Below are positions 16,393 through 26,192 of a stretch of DNA of 64,000 bases, one piece after another. Origin of the DNA: Micromonospora terminaliae (GTDB taxonomy: Bacteria; Actinomycetota; Actinomycetes; Mycobacteriales; Micromonosporaceae); assembly GCF_009671205.1 (NCBI RefSeq), contig NZ_CP045309.1:5660001-5724000 (forward strand). Direction: 5' to 3'. The position numbers and the translations under genes were made by a program. The notes beneath the pieces were generated by a model. The model made no database searches. It worked only from the letters and a program-made list of their open reading frames with translations, and was not told the DNA's origin. Each line of letters begins with the position of its first letter. Position 1 is the first letter of the stretch.

Positions 16393-17043
16393 TCACCGGG
16401 CGGAGCGGGCCCGCCAGCGGGCCACCAGGTCCTCCTGCCGCGCCGGGGTGCCGGGGAGCGGGGCCTCGACGGGGTTGTGCAACGCCTGGAGCAGCAGGGC
16501 CAGGTAGCGGTGCCGCAGGGCGGCGCCCCGGTCGGCACCGGGAAGGTCCACCAGCATGACCGTCTCCAGCAGCAGCACGATGTCGGCGCCGCTGACGTCC
16601 TCGCGCAGGTCGCCCGACTCGCGTACCCGGTCGAGAAGCGTGTCGGCCAGCCGGGTCGCCTGCTCGGCCATCCGCCTCAGCTCCGGGGTCGGGTCGAAGG
16701 TGCCGGCCAGCCGTTGCGCGAGCGCCTGGCCGCCGCCCTCGACGACCCGGTGCAGGCAGGCCACGTAGGCGTCCCACGGTGGCGCCTCGGCGGTGAGCGC
16801 GGCCTCCAGGTCGGCGATGTAGCGGGCCAGACCGTCGGCCGCCAGCGCACGCAGCAGGTCCTGCTTGCCGGGGTAACGCCGGTAGAGGGCGCTCATGCCG
16901 ACGCCCGCGCGGGCGGCCACCGCCGCGACGGGCGCGTCGGGGTCGGCCAGGAAGACCTCGCGGGCGGCGTCGAGGATCCGGGTGTCGTTGCGGGCCGCCT
17001 GGGCGCGTCGGCCGCTGAGCGGGCCGTGATCGGGTGCGGACAT
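16393..17043 (-). CDS. TetR-family transcriptional regulator
   Basis: 216 residues. The N-terminal HTH reads RILDAAREVFLADPDAPVAAVAARAGVGMSALYRRYPGKQDLLRAL, canonical for TetR; the rest is the helical ligand domain. TATGGT on the minus strand lies 6-7 bases before the ATG at 17043, so the message is likely leaderless. It diverges from the maleylpyruvate-isomerase-like gene across two copies of a GGAAC/GTTCC operator, implying that it represses both. Confidence 0.9.
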   Translation of the reverse strand: MSAPDHGPLSGRRAQAARNDTRILDAAREVFLADPDAPVAAVAARAGVGMSALYRRYPGKQDLLRALAADGLARYIADLEAALTAEAPPWDAYVACLHRVVEGGGQALAQRLAGTFDPTPELRRMAEQATRLADTLLDRVRESGDLREDVSGADIVLLLETVMLVDLPGADRGAALRHRYLALLLQALHNPVEAPLPGTPARQEDLVARWRARSAR

Positions 17044-17060
17044 GGGCTGACCATAGCAGT

Positions 17061-17113
17061 GGAACAGATCGTTCCGTTCTGCTACGCTGAAGTGGAACGA
17101 AACATTCCGTTCC
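17061..17113. promoter_or_regulatory. Two TetR operators between divergent genes
   Basis: GGAACAGATCGTTCCGTT (17061-17078) and GGAACGAAACATTCCGTT (17094-17111) share GGAAC-N4-C-(G/A)TTCCGTT and are 33 bp apart. TACGCT (17084-17089) between them is a candidate -10 for the rightward gene. Confidence 0.65.
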
Positions 17114-17130
17114 CCGAAAGGACCGGCCAC

Positions 17131-17709
17131 GTGAGCTTCCCCGTACTCACCACCGCCCTGGACCTCCTGCGCCGCGCCGCCGAGGGGGTTCCGGCCGACC
17201 GGCTCGACGACCCGACTCCGTGCGACCAATGGACGGTCGGGCAGGTGCTCATGCACGCCGCCGGTGACCAGCACGCCTGGGCGGCGCAGGTCGGTGCCGG
17301 CGCGTTGCCGGCGTACAACCCGTTCGACCCGCCGCGCGGCCACGACGAGGGCGTCCAGGGTGTCGTGCGGGTCGCGATCGAGGCGGCCACCGCGACGTGG
17401 GAGCGGATCGACCCGGCGGGCGGGCCGGTGGGCACGCCGCTGCCGCCCGTACCGACCATGGACCCGCAGCTCGCCGCCGCCGCCTGCGCACTGGACGCCG
17501 CGGTCCACGCGTGGGACGTCGCGGTCGCCACGGGGCAGCCGGCGCCGCTCACCGCCGAGCTGGCCGAACAGCTCATGCCGGCGGCCCGGGCGACCGCCGA
17601 GCCGCTGCGCGGATTCGCGTACGCGGCCGAGCTGCCCACGCAGCCCGGTGCCGACCCGGTCGCCGTCCTGCTGGCCTACCTCGGGCGCGACCCCCACTGG
17701 CAGCGCTGA
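17131..17709 (+). CDS. TIGR03086-type, DinB/maleylpyruvate-isomerase-like metal-binding protein
   Basis: 192 residues from the GTG at 17131, 8 bases after GAAAGGA. DLLRRAAEGVPADRLDDPTPCDQWTVGQVLMHAAGDQ contains the W-x-V-x-L-x-x-H core of the mycothiol-dependent maleylpyruvate isomerase/DinB fold; a later His (AAVHAWDVAVA) supplies another metal ligand. Members bind a divalent metal and often act with mycothiol or other thiols. As the likely target of the adjacent TetR it may be a detoxification enzyme; substrate unknown. Confidence 0.85.
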   Translation: MSFPVLTTALDLLRRAAEGVPADRLDDPTPCDQWTVGQVLMHAAGDQHAWAAQVGAGALPAYNPFDPPRGHDEGVQGVVRVAIEAATATWERIDPAGGPVGTPLPPVPTMDPQLAAAACALDAAVHAWDVAVATGQPAPLTAELAEQLMPAARATAEPLRGFAYAAELPTQPGADPVAVLLAYLGRDPHWQR

Positions 17710-17712
17710 GAT

Positions 17713-17752
17713 ACGACGGCGGGGCCACGGATCACCGTGGCCCCGCCGTCGT
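17713..17752. terminator. Bidirectional 18-bp hairpin
   Basis: A perfect 18-bp stem (ACGACGGCGGGGCCACGG, 17713-17730, with 17735-17752) and an ATCA loop sit between convergent genes 17131 and 17761. Confidence 0.8.
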
Positions 17753-17760
17753 GTGCGTTG

Positions 17761-20577
17761 CTACTGGCCGGCCGGCTTGAGGCAGAGCACCCGGTTGCTC
17801 CCGTCGCCGGGAAGGACCACCTGGGGCTGGGCCGGGTCGGCGCACTTGTCCTTGCTGTCGACCTTCGACACCACGGTGAACGCGCCCTGCTCGCCGCAGC
17901 CGGCCTTCACCGCGGTCGTGCCGGACTGCTTGACGCAGGAGCCCACCGCCGGGTCGAAGCCCGCCGGCTTGTCGTCCCCACCGATCTTGCCGAGCAGGGT
18001 GAGCAGGCCGAGCGGCACCGCGAGGATGAGCACCGCGGCGATCAGCACCAAGGCCAGCACCCGGCCGTTGCGCACCTTCGGTGTGGGCACCTCGGTCTTC
18101 GGCTCCGACTCCGGCTTGAACGAGTCGAAGCGGCCCTGGTCCGGGTCACCGCCCGGACCCGCCTGCGGCCAGGCCGGCGGCCCCTGCTGTGGCGGCGGCG
18201 GGAACGCGGGCGGGAAGCCGCCCGGCTCGCCCATCGGCCCCTGCCCCGGTACGCCCACCGAGGCCCGGCCGCCGGCCGGCCCGCCGAACGGGTCGCCCGC
18301 TCCGGGACCGCCGAACGGGTCGTGAGGGCCGCTCGGCGCGTTGAACGGGTCCTGGTGTCCGGTGGGAGCGCCGAACCGGTCGTGCGGCCCGCCGGGGCCA
18401 CCGAACGGGTCGTGCGGCCCACCCGGGCGCTCGCCGTTGTGCGGGTGCACCCCGTTGACCGGCCGGCCGTTGGCGGGCGGGTCCACGAAGGACGGCACGC
18501 CGGGCGGGAAGGGCGGCGGAGCGGCGGGCGACGACGGCGGGGCCGAGTGCACCGGAGGGGCTTCGGCGTAGCCGTGCGGCCGCTCCGACTCGTCCGGGCG
18601 GGACTGCGGGCCCGGCTCGGCGAAGCCGTTCGGGCCGTCCTGCCCGGGCGGCTCCTCCGGCTCCGGACGGGCCGGCCGGCCGTAGACCCGGGGGCCCGGC
18701 ACACCGGCCGTCGGCAGCGGCTGGTCGGTAGGCGGCGTGACGCGGCTGGTCATCGGCACCGAGGCGCTGGCCGAGACCGCACCACCCCCGCCGGCCTCCG
18801 GCGAGGTACGCGGCGCGGGCACCATCGGCCCGGCCGGCGAGTGCGGCTCCTCGTGCGCCGGGCCGGCGGTGCCCCGGCCGGCGTCGGCAGCCGGCTCCGG
18901 CTCGTACGCCTGCGGGTTGCGGTCGCCCGGGTCGCCGCCGGAGGTGAACGGCGCGTAGTCGGCGGGCGGCGCCGCGGCCAGGGCGGCGCCCGGCACCCGC
19001 TGCTCCTGCGGCGGCAGCGGCACCGCGTTGGCCGGGGAGATCCCGGGGCCCGGGGCCGGCTGGTAGATCGGCCCGTCGTCGGCGCGGGCCGGCTCCCAGC
19101 CCGGCGACGAGGACTGCTCGGGCTGGGCCTCGCCGGCCCGGCCCCAGGCCGCGCCGGGCTCCCACGGCTCGGCCTCCGGGATGGCCGGGCGCTCGCGCGA
19201 CCACTGCCCCGGGTTGTCCTGGTTGCCGCCCCAGGCGGGCGGCGAGTCGGGGGACGGGACGGACGCGCTGGCCCGGGCCGGCACCTCGGCAGCCGCGGGC
19301 GCGGCGGCGGAACCCCAGCCCGGCTGCCCCGGCTCGTCGGCGGACCGCTCCGGCTCGCGCTGCTGCGGCACCGCCGCGGCAGCGCCCCACGCCGGACGCT
19401 GCTCCTCGGCGGCGCCCCAGGCACCCGGCTGCGGCGCCTCGGCCGCTCCGGCGGACCGGCCCGCGGCCCAGCCGCCGGAGCGGTCCGGATCGTCGTCCTG
19501 CGCCGTCGAGCCGTGCTGCCAGCCGCCGGACTGTCCCTGGTCGTCGCCGTGTGCGGCGGGGGCGTGCTGCCAGCCGCCGGACTGTCCCTGGTCGTCGTCC
19601 TGCGCCGTCGAGCCGTGCTGCCAGCCGCCGGACTGGTTCGGGTCGTCGCCGTGCGTGGCTGGGCCGTTCTGCCAGCGACCGGCTTGGCGCTGATCGTCCG
19701 GTGCGGGCCAGGCGTTCTCGGGACGGACGGCACCCGGGACGGAGACCTTGGCGGCGGCGCGGGCCGTCGGCTCGGCCGGCGACCAGCCGGGGGCAGCCTG
19801 CTCGCCCTGCTGCCCCCATGCGGGCTGGTCGTCCTGCTGCCGGGCGCCAGCCCCAACGGCCCAGCCGCCGGAATTGTCGTCCTGCGCGGCGCGCCAGCCG
19901 CCGGAGCGGCCCGGGTCGTCGTCCTGCTGCCCGGTCGCCGGGGTCCACCCGCCGGGCCGGTTCGGGTCGTCCTGCCCGGCCGGCGTGGCCCAGGACTCGT
20001 TGGGCACGGTGGCGGGCGCGGGCACCTGGGCGGCGCCCCGGCCACCCGGCTCACCGGCCTGCGCCCAGTCGGGCTGCTCACCCGACGGGGCCGGAGCGGC
20101 ACCCCAGGCGGGTTGGTTCGGTTCGGCGGGGTTGCCCGGCGGGGCGGCGGCCCAGGTGGGCGGCGCCGGCTCGGCGCCGCGCTGGGGACCGGCCTGCTCG
20201 GGCGCGCCCCAGGCGGGTGCTCCCTGGCCGGGCGTCTCCCAGGCCGGGGCGGCCTGCTCGCGCGAGCCCCAGGCGGGCTGCGCCGGGGGACCCCAGCCGC
20301 CCGGCTCGGCCGGTGGCGGCACCTGGGCGGCGGCCCGGCCGGCGGCGGGCTGCCCGCCCGGCGGTGTCCAGGCGGGGGGCTGGTCGTCGGCTGCGGCCCA
20401 CGCGGGGGCCGACTGGGCGGGCCGACCGGCCGGCGGGGGCGGAGCCCAGCCGAGGTCGGGCGCGCCGTACCCGTTGTCCTGCTGCGCCGGGCGGTCGCCG
20501 TACGGCACCGGTCCGCCGGCGCCCGGCGACACCTCGCCCGGCTCCTGGCCGGGGCGGTGCGGGGCCTCGGACGTCAT
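17761..20577 (-). CDS. Large disordered Pro/Gly-rich membrane protein with LppU-like C-terminal domain
   Basis: 938 residues from the ATG at 20577, preceded by GGAGGAGG. About 830 residues are Pro, Gly, Ala, Gln and Trp rich with many PxWG and SGGWQ motifs and no predicted fold; they would be cytoplasmic. One transmembrane helix follows (LVLIAAVLILAVPLGLLTLL) after a basic PKVRNGR. The last 75 residues lie outside and contain four Cys (SCVKQ, GCGEQ, KCAD, VLCLK), as in the LppU/SCO3897 family. It may be a membrane-anchored condensate-like or multivalent docking protein; function is unknown. Three adjacent 17-residue QSGGWQH units look recently amplified. Confidence 0.8.
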   Translation of the reverse strand: MTSEAPHRPGQEPGEVSPGAGGPVPYGDRPAQQDNGYGAPDLGWAPPPPAGRPAQSAPAWAAADDQPPAWTPPGGQPAAGRAAAQVPPPAEPGGWGPPAQPAWGSREQAAPAWETPGQGAPAWGAPEQAGPQRGAEPAPPTWAAAPPGNPAEPNQPAWGAAPAPSGEQPDWAQAGEPGGRGAAQVPAPATVPNESWATPAGQDDPNRPGGWTPATGQQDDDPGRSGGWRAAQDDNSGGWAVGAGARQQDDQPAWGQQGEQAAPGWSPAEPTARAAAKVSVPGAVRPENAWPAPDDQRQAGRWQNGPATHGDDPNQSGGWQHGSTAQDDDQGQSGGWQHAPAAHGDDQGQSGGWQHGSTAQDDDPDRSGGWAAGRSAGAAEAPQPGAWGAAEEQRPAWGAAAAVPQQREPERSADEPGQPGWGSAAAPAAAEVPARASASVPSPDSPPAWGGNQDNPGQWSRERPAIPEAEPWEPGAAWGRAGEAQPEQSSSPGWEPARADDGPIYQPAPGPGISPANAVPLPPQEQRVPGAALAAAPPADYAPFTSGGDPGDRNPQAYEPEPAADAGRGTAGPAHEEPHSPAGPMVPAPRTSPEAGGGGAVSASASVPMTSRVTPPTDQPLPTAGVPGPRVYGRPARPEPEEPPGQDGPNGFAEPGPQSRPDESERPHGYAEAPPVHSAPPSSPAAPPPFPPGVPSFVDPPANGRPVNGVHPHNGERPGGPHDPFGGPGGPHDRFGAPTGHQDPFNAPSGPHDPFGGPGAGDPFGGPAGGRASVGVPGQGPMGEPGGFPPAFPPPPQQGPPAWPQAGPGGDPDQGRFDSFKPESEPKTEVPTPKVRNGRVLALVLIAAVLILAVPLGLLTLLGKIGGDDKPAGFDPAVGSCVKQSGTTAVKAGCGEQGAFTVVSKVDSKDKCADPAQPQVVLPGDGSNRVLCLKPAGQ
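19500..19650. repeat. 51-bp tandem repeats inside the disordered protein gene
   Basis: CCAGCCGCCGGACTG occurs at 19519, 19570 and 19621, exactly 51 bases apart, each encoding the start of a QSGGWQH 17-residue unit. Neighbouring units are more diverged. Confidence 0.85.
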
Positions 20578-20861
20578 GGGTGCGCCTCCTCCATCACATG
20601 TCGGCCGCCGACTGCCGATCGGGACCGTCGGCATGGCTGCCGGCGTCGCCGGCAGGTACCGGCCGTGCGGGCTCCCCGCACCGTATCCGGTGGCCGCCCG
20701 GAGGCGCCCGGGGGAGCACGGGCCGTCACCGAACGTCACCGGACGATATCGATCGGTTGCTCTCGAAGTGATCGGTCCGGGGGCGGGCGGTTGGCGACCG
20801 AGCCCCACCGTACCGGGCGGTGCGGCGGGGTGGAATCCCGGTGCCAATCGACGTGAAACGC
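20578..20861. other. Noncoding stretch upstream of the LppU-like gene
   Basis: No convincing gene on either strand. It holds the GGAGGAGG ribosome site of the disordered protein next to 20577 and an AT-richer patch near 20728-20760 (ACGATATCGATCGG) that may be its promoter region. Long open frames here are GC-skew artefacts. Confidence 0.5.
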
Positions 20862-20896
20862 CGAAGACCCGCCCGGTGGTCCCGGGCGGGTCTTCG
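20862..20896 (-). terminator. Terminator of the 45-residue gene
   Basis: CGAAGACCCGCCCGG (20862-20876) pairs perfectly with 20882-20896 around a 5-base loop, 32 bases after the stop of the small gene on the minus strand. Confidence 0.7.
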
Positions 20897-20927
20897 AACT
20901 GGAGGAGGTGAGGAAAGTAGTGGAGCG

Positions 20928-21065
20928 TCAGCTCATGTGACGCTGGGCGATGGCGAGAAGCTCCTCGCGGACCGCGGGCGAGTTGGCGGAACGCAGCGCG
21001 TGCTCGATGGCACGGGCGCGGCGGTTGGCGTCGCGGCGGTTGCGGATTCGCTCGATCATGCTCAT
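20928..21065 (-). CDS. 45-residue basic helical protein
   Basis: Reads MSMIERIRNRRDANR, then RARAIEHALRSANSP, AVREELLAIAQRHMS. It is too short for routine gene callers, but AGGAGGAG lies 10 bases upstream, codon third positions are GC-rich, and it has its own terminator. The N-terminal half is strongly Arg-rich and amphipathic, while the C-terminal half is an EELLAIAQR helix. I recognise similar short proteins in Micromonosporaceae but know no function; RNA, DNA or ribosome binding would fit the charge. An alternative start is the Met two codons later (21059). Confidence 0.75.
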   Translation of the reverse strand: MSMIERIRNRRDANRRARAIEHALRSANSPAVREELLAIAQRHMS

Positions 21066-21226
21066 CTGGGTCTCTCCTCCTGGCTATTCGGTTGTCAGCC
21101 CCTTGATGTCTCTATTGAACAGCATGACGGCCCCAGATTCCATCGATTATTAGGTGAGCTGAGCCACGTGCCTAAGGATCGTAGGTCAGGAAGCCCGGTG
21201 CCCCGATGTTTCTTCCCCCAACGGCA

Positions 21227-21268
21227 ACGGCCGGTGTGCCGGGCGTTAACCCGTGGCACACCGGCCGT
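21227..21268 (-). terminator. Terminator of the bkd operon
   Basis: ACGGCCGGTGTGCC (21227-21240) pairs exactly with 21255-21268 around a 14-base loop, starting about 20 bases beyond the bkdC stop. Confidence 0.7.
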
Positions 21269-21288
21269 GACCTGGTGCTGTGCGACCG

Positions 21289-22749
21289 TCAGGTCCAGGC
21301 GAGCAGCGCCGCCTCCGGGTCGGCCAGGAAGTCCCCGATGTCGCGGAGGAACTTCGAGCCGAGCTCACCGTCGATGATCCGGTGGTCGAAGGAGAGGCCC
21401 AGGGTGGTGACCAGGCGCGGCTTGACCTTGCCCTTGTGCACCCAGGGCTGTTCCCGGACCGCGCCGAAGGCGAGGATCGCGGACTCACCCGGCGGCAGGA
21501 TCGGAGTGCCGGTGTCGACGCCGAACACGCCGACGTTGGTGATCGTCAGCGTGCCGCCGGACATGTCGGCCGGCGAGGTCTTCCCCGCCTTGGCCGTCTG
21601 GACGAGGGCGGTCATCGCGTCCGCCAACTCGCGCAGCGAGAGCCGGCCGGCGTCCTTGATGTTCGGCACGATCAGGCCACGCTCGGTGGCCGCCGCGATG
21701 CCCAGGTTCACGTAGTCCTTGACCACGATCTCCTCGCCGGCCCAGGTCGAGTTGACCATCGGGTGGCGCTTGACCGCGAGCAGCACCGCCTTGGCGACCA
21801 GCAGCAGCGGCGAGACCCGGACGTCCCGCCACTCGCGCCGCTCGCGGAGCCGTTCCAGGGCCTTCATGGCCCGGGTCACGTCGACGGTCAGGAACTCCGT
21901 GACGTGCGGCGCCGTGAACGCGGAGCGGGCCATGTTCTCCGCCGTGAGCTTGCGTACCCCCTTGACCGGGATGCGCTGCTCGCGGTCGGCGCCGAAGCTC
22001 GCGGCGGCCGTGGCCGGCGCCGCGACGGTCAGCGGCTCGGCCGCCGCCGGCGCCGCGGCCGCCCGCTGGACATCCTCCCGGGTGATCGAGCCCAGCGGGC
22101 CCGAGCCGGTCAGCGTGGCGAGGTCGACGCCGAGGTCCTTGGCGAGCTTGCGGACCGGCGGCTTGGCCAGCACCGCGCCGGTCGCCCGGCCGCTGCCGTT
22201 CGCCACCGGGGCGACCGGCGCCGGGACCACCGGTGCCGGGGTCGGCTGGACCGGGGCGGCCGGGGCCGCCGCGGCCTGGGCCGGGACGCCGCCCTTGCGC
22301 GGCCGCCGCTTGGCCGGCGCGTTCCGCGGGCCGTAGCCGACCAGCACGGCGGTACGCCCGCCCGGCGCGACGCCTCCGATGAGGCCCGGCTCGACCATGC
22401 CCTCCTCGGGCGCGACCTCGACGGCGGCCAGCGAGGCCGCCGACGGGGTGGGGAGGTCGGCGGCCGGCGCACCGGTCGTCGACTCCTCGATCGGCCCGGC
22501 GTTCGGGTCGGTGTCGATCGCGATGATCGGGCTGCCCACCTCGACGGTGGCACCCTCCGGGTGGAAGATCGCCTGCACCCGGCCGGCCCACTTCGCCGGG
22601 ATCTCGACCGCCGCCTTGGCGGTCTCCACCTCGACGATCGGCTGGTTCAGCTCGATGTCGTCGCCCACCTTGACCAGCCAGGCGAGGATCTCGCCCTCGG
22701 TCAGGCCCTCGCCCAGGTCGGGGAGGTTGAACGTCTTGATCCGTGACAT
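21289..22749 (-). CDS. bkdC: Branched-chain 2-oxoacid dehydrogenase E2 (dihydrolipoyl acyltransferase)
   Basis: 486 residues. A single lipoyl domain at 1-80 has the lipoylated Lys in VETAKAAVEI (about K45). An Ala/Pro linker leads to a subunit-binding domain near 195-235 (PPVRKLAKDLGVDLATLTG) and the catalytic domain from about 255, with SFDHRIIDG (catalytic His and Asp) near 455. It transfers branched acyl groups from E1 to CoA. The gene is last in bkdA-bkdB-bkdC. Assignment to branched-chain rather than pyruvate substrates rests on gene order and similarity to the mycobacterial bkd set. Confidence 0.9.
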   Translation of the reverse strand: MSRIKTFNLPDLGEGLTEGEILAWLVKVGDDIELNQPIVEVETAKAAVEIPAKWAGRVQAIFHPEGATVEVGSPIIAIDTDPNAGPIEESTTGAPAADLPTPSAASLAAVEVAPEEGMVEPGLIGGVAPGGRTAVLVGYGPRNAPAKRRPRKGGVPAQAAAAPAAPVQPTPAPVVPAPVAPVANGSGRATGAVLAKPPVRKLAKDLGVDLATLTGSGPLGSITREDVQRAAAAPAAAEPLTVAAPATAAASFGADREQRIPVKGVRKLTAENMARSAFTAPHVTEFLTVDVTRAMKALERLRERREWRDVRVSPLLLVAKAVLLAVKRHPMVNSTWAGEEIVVKDYVNLGIAAATERGLIVPNIKDAGRLSLRELADAMTALVQTAKAGKTSPADMSGGTLTITNVGVFGVDTGTPILPPGESAILAFGAVREQPWVHKGKVKPRLVTTLGLSFDHRIIDGELGSKFLRDIGDFLADPEAALLAWT

Positions 22750-22754
22750 TCCGC

Positions 22755-23743
22755 TCACCAGCCGAAGGTGCGGTCGACGGCGTCGAGCACCCGGTCGAGG
22801 TCGGGCAGGTACTCCTCCTCCACCCGGGCGGCCGGGTAGGGGGTGTCGAAGCCGGTGACCCGCAGCACCGGGGACTCCAGGGAGTAGAAGCACTCCTCGG
22901 TGATCCGGGCGGCGATCTCCGACCCGAGGCCCAGGTTGCCCGGGGCCTCGTGGACGACCACGCAGCGGCCGGTGCGCTTCACCGACTCGTACGCGGCGGT
23001 CAGGTCCAGCGGCGAGAGCGTGCGCAGGTCGACGACCTCCAGCTTCCGGCCGTCCTCGGCGGCGGCGGTGGCCGCGTCCAGGGCGGTACGCACCATCGGG
23101 CCGTACGCCAGCACGGTGGCGTCGGTGCCCGGCCGCGCGACCCGGGCGGCGTGCAGCGGGTACGCCTCGCCGAGCGGGGCGTCCAGCTCGACGGGGCCCT
23201 TCTCCCAGTAGCGCCGCTTCGGCTCCAAGAAGACGATCGGGTCGTCGGAGGCGATCGCCTGCTGGATCATCGAGTACGCGTCCTGCGGGTTCGCGCAGGT
23301 CACGACCTTCAGGCCGGCGGTGTGCGCGAAGTACGCCTCGGGCGACTCCGAGTGGTGCTCGACCGCGCCGATGCCGCCGCCGTAGGGGATCCGGATGACC
23401 ATGGGGATCCGTACCTTGCCCTGCGAGCGGTAGTGCATCTTCGCCACCTGCGACACGATCTGGTCGTACGCCGGGTAGACGAAGCCGTCGAACTGGATCT
23501 CGCAGACCGGCCGGAAGCCGCGGATGGCCAGGCCGACCGCGGTGCCGATGATGCCGGACTCGGCGAGCGGGGTGTCGATCACCCGCTGGTCGCCGAAGTC
23601 CTTCTGGAGGCCGTCGGTGATCCGGAAGACGCCGCCGAGCTTACCGACGTCCTCGCCCATGATGACGACCTTCGGGTCGTTCTCCAGGGCCTTGCGCAGG
23701 CCGGCGTTGAGGGCCTTGCCGAGGGTGAGCGTCTCCGTGGCCA

Positions 23744-23744
<1 letters not shown>
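22755..23744 (-). CDS. bkdB: 2-oxoacid dehydrogenase E1 component, beta subunit
   Basis: 329 residues, normal length. Conserved segments: GEDVGKLGGVFRIT, VIDTPLAESGIIGTAVGLA, PVCEIQFDGFVYPAYDQI, IRIPYGGGIGAVEHHSES with the catalytic His, and LRTLSPLD. It forms the alpha2beta2 E1 decarboxylase with bkdA, using thiamine diphosphate. Its ATG overlaps the bkdA stop by one base (TGATG) and bkdC follows after 5 bases, so all three are coupled. Confidence 0.92.
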
Positions 23745-24922
<1,178 letters not shown>

Positions 24923-25409
24923 CCGTCTCTCCCTGTCTGGTCTGCGCCGGCGCCGGGGGGTGACCCGTGCCGCGCACATCGTGCGCCCGATCCGGCATGG
25001 TGCCGGACCGGTCCCTGGCGGCCGCGCCTAGCCCCGGTGAGGGTTGCCGCGCGGCGTGAGCCGGGTCCCGTGAGGAGCCCGACCCGGGAGCGCCGGCGCC
25101 GTACCGCACCAGCCGCGGGGTGCGCGGAGGTGGCGGCTGCGTTGCCGTCGTGCCTGAATGATTGCAGAGGAGGTGAGCGGGCCCACAGTACGGCCTCCTC
25201 GGGCGGTGACGTTCCGTCGTGTTCGTGATGCATAGACGTATTTGTCTGGTGAGTCACTCTCGGGCGACGGACAATTTGTGTGTCGACACGCTGTGGTGGC
25301 TGGTGAACTGAGCGTCACTGGTTCAAGCTGACGGTGGTTCCCTTGTGGCTTTTGTCCGTTTGGCTTGCGCCGGGATCCTGCCCTGTCGACGCGTACGAGG
25401 AGTGTGTCC
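24923..25409. other. Noncoding intergenic region between bkdA and the anchored protein gene
   Basis: About 490 bases with no credible gene. Its left two-thirds, very GC-rich with short self-complementary stretches (GGGTCCCGTGAGGAGCCCGACCC), would be the bkd leader RNA. The right part is AT-richer and holds the bkd promoter at 25229-25257. Confidence 0.5.
25229..25257 (-). promoter_or_regulatory. Promoter of the bkd operon
   Basis: GTGACT (25257-25252 on the minus strand), 17 bases, then TATGCA (25234-25229). Transcription from it would start near 25222 and give a 5' leader of about 300 bases before bkdA. Confidence 0.5.
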
Positions 25410-26177
25410 GTGTCCGAGCCGCCAGAAGGTTCACCGTTCCTCGGGCGGCACCGGGCTGCGTCGCGGTCCACCTACCGGCGGGTGGTCGGCGCGCACCGCG
25501 CGCAGGGCCTGGGCGGCCCGAGCCGGGGCTACCTGTTCACCGTGGCGCTGCTGGCCGGCACCGCGTCCATGCCGATCCTCGCCGCGATCAGCGCCGGGTC
25601 GGCCACCGTGGGGAACAGCGCTCTTCCGGACACCAGCACCCCGTTCATCCCGACTCCCTCGGTCGGCCCGGTGGTGATCCCGCTGCCCGAGGGGACGCAG
25701 TCCCCGCTGCTGCCGTCCCCGACGCCGGTCGCCGGAGCCGCGACCGTGCCGCCCGCGGCACCGGTGCTGCCGGCCGCACCAGCCCTGCCCGACGACAGCG
25801 ACCTCGCCGCGCGCCACCGGTCCCGGCCGCCCGCTCCCGCGCCGGCACCCGGCCCGACCCGTACCAGGCCGGCCGTCCCGCCGCGCCCGTCGCCGGTGCC
25901 CTCGCCGTCGCCGTCGCCGTCCGACCCGGTCACGCCGGAGCCGAGCCCCAGCCCGACCGCCGAACCGACCGAGACCGAGCCGACCCCCGATCCGACGCCG
26001 ACGCCCGATCCGACGCCGACTTCCGAGCCGACGCCGACCGGCGATCCGACGACCGCCCCGCCGGACGGCACTCCGTCGCCCACCGGCACCCCGCCGGAGG
26101 AGTCGCCCACGCCGACCCGCACCCCGGCCGACGATCCGGACCCGAGCGCCACGGCGTCGGCCACACCCGAGGTGTGA
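25410..26177 (+). CDS. Pro/Thr/Ser-rich membrane-anchored or secreted protein
   Basis: 255 residues from the GTG at 25410, 7 bases after GAGGAG; a GTG two codons earlier (25404) is the alternative. A basic N-terminus (RHRAASRSTYRRVVGAHRAQ) precedes one hydrophobic stretch (FTVALLAGTASMPILAAI), probably a signal anchor. From about residue 70 it is nearly all Pro, Thr, Ser and acidic residues with repeats such as DPTPTPDPTPT. It looks like a wall-spanning, possibly O-mannosylated stalk. No catalytic domain is visible; function unknown. Confidence 0.7.
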   Translation: MSEPPEGSPFLGRHRAASRSTYRRVVGAHRAQGLGGPSRGYLFTVALLAGTASMPILAAISAGSATVGNSALPDTSTPFIPTPSVGPVVIPLPEGTQSPLLPSPTPVAGAATVPPAAPVLPAAPALPDDSDLAARHRSRPPAPAPAPGPTRTRPAVPPRPSPVPSPSPSPSDPVTPEPSPSPTAEPTETEPTPDPTPTPDPTPTSEPTPTGDPTTAPPDGTPSPTGTPPEESPTPTRTPADDPDPSATASATPEV

Positions 26178-26192
26178 GCCGGTGCCGGCGGG

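Noticed and set aside
19500..19650. 51-bp repeat series as a CRISPR array
   Set aside because: The repeats are in frame inside a protein gene, with no constant-length unique spacers and no cas gene.
21280..22746. 488-residue plus-strand ORF opposite bkdC
   Set aside because: Antisense artefact; bkdC with lipoyl and catalytic motifs occupies the other strand.
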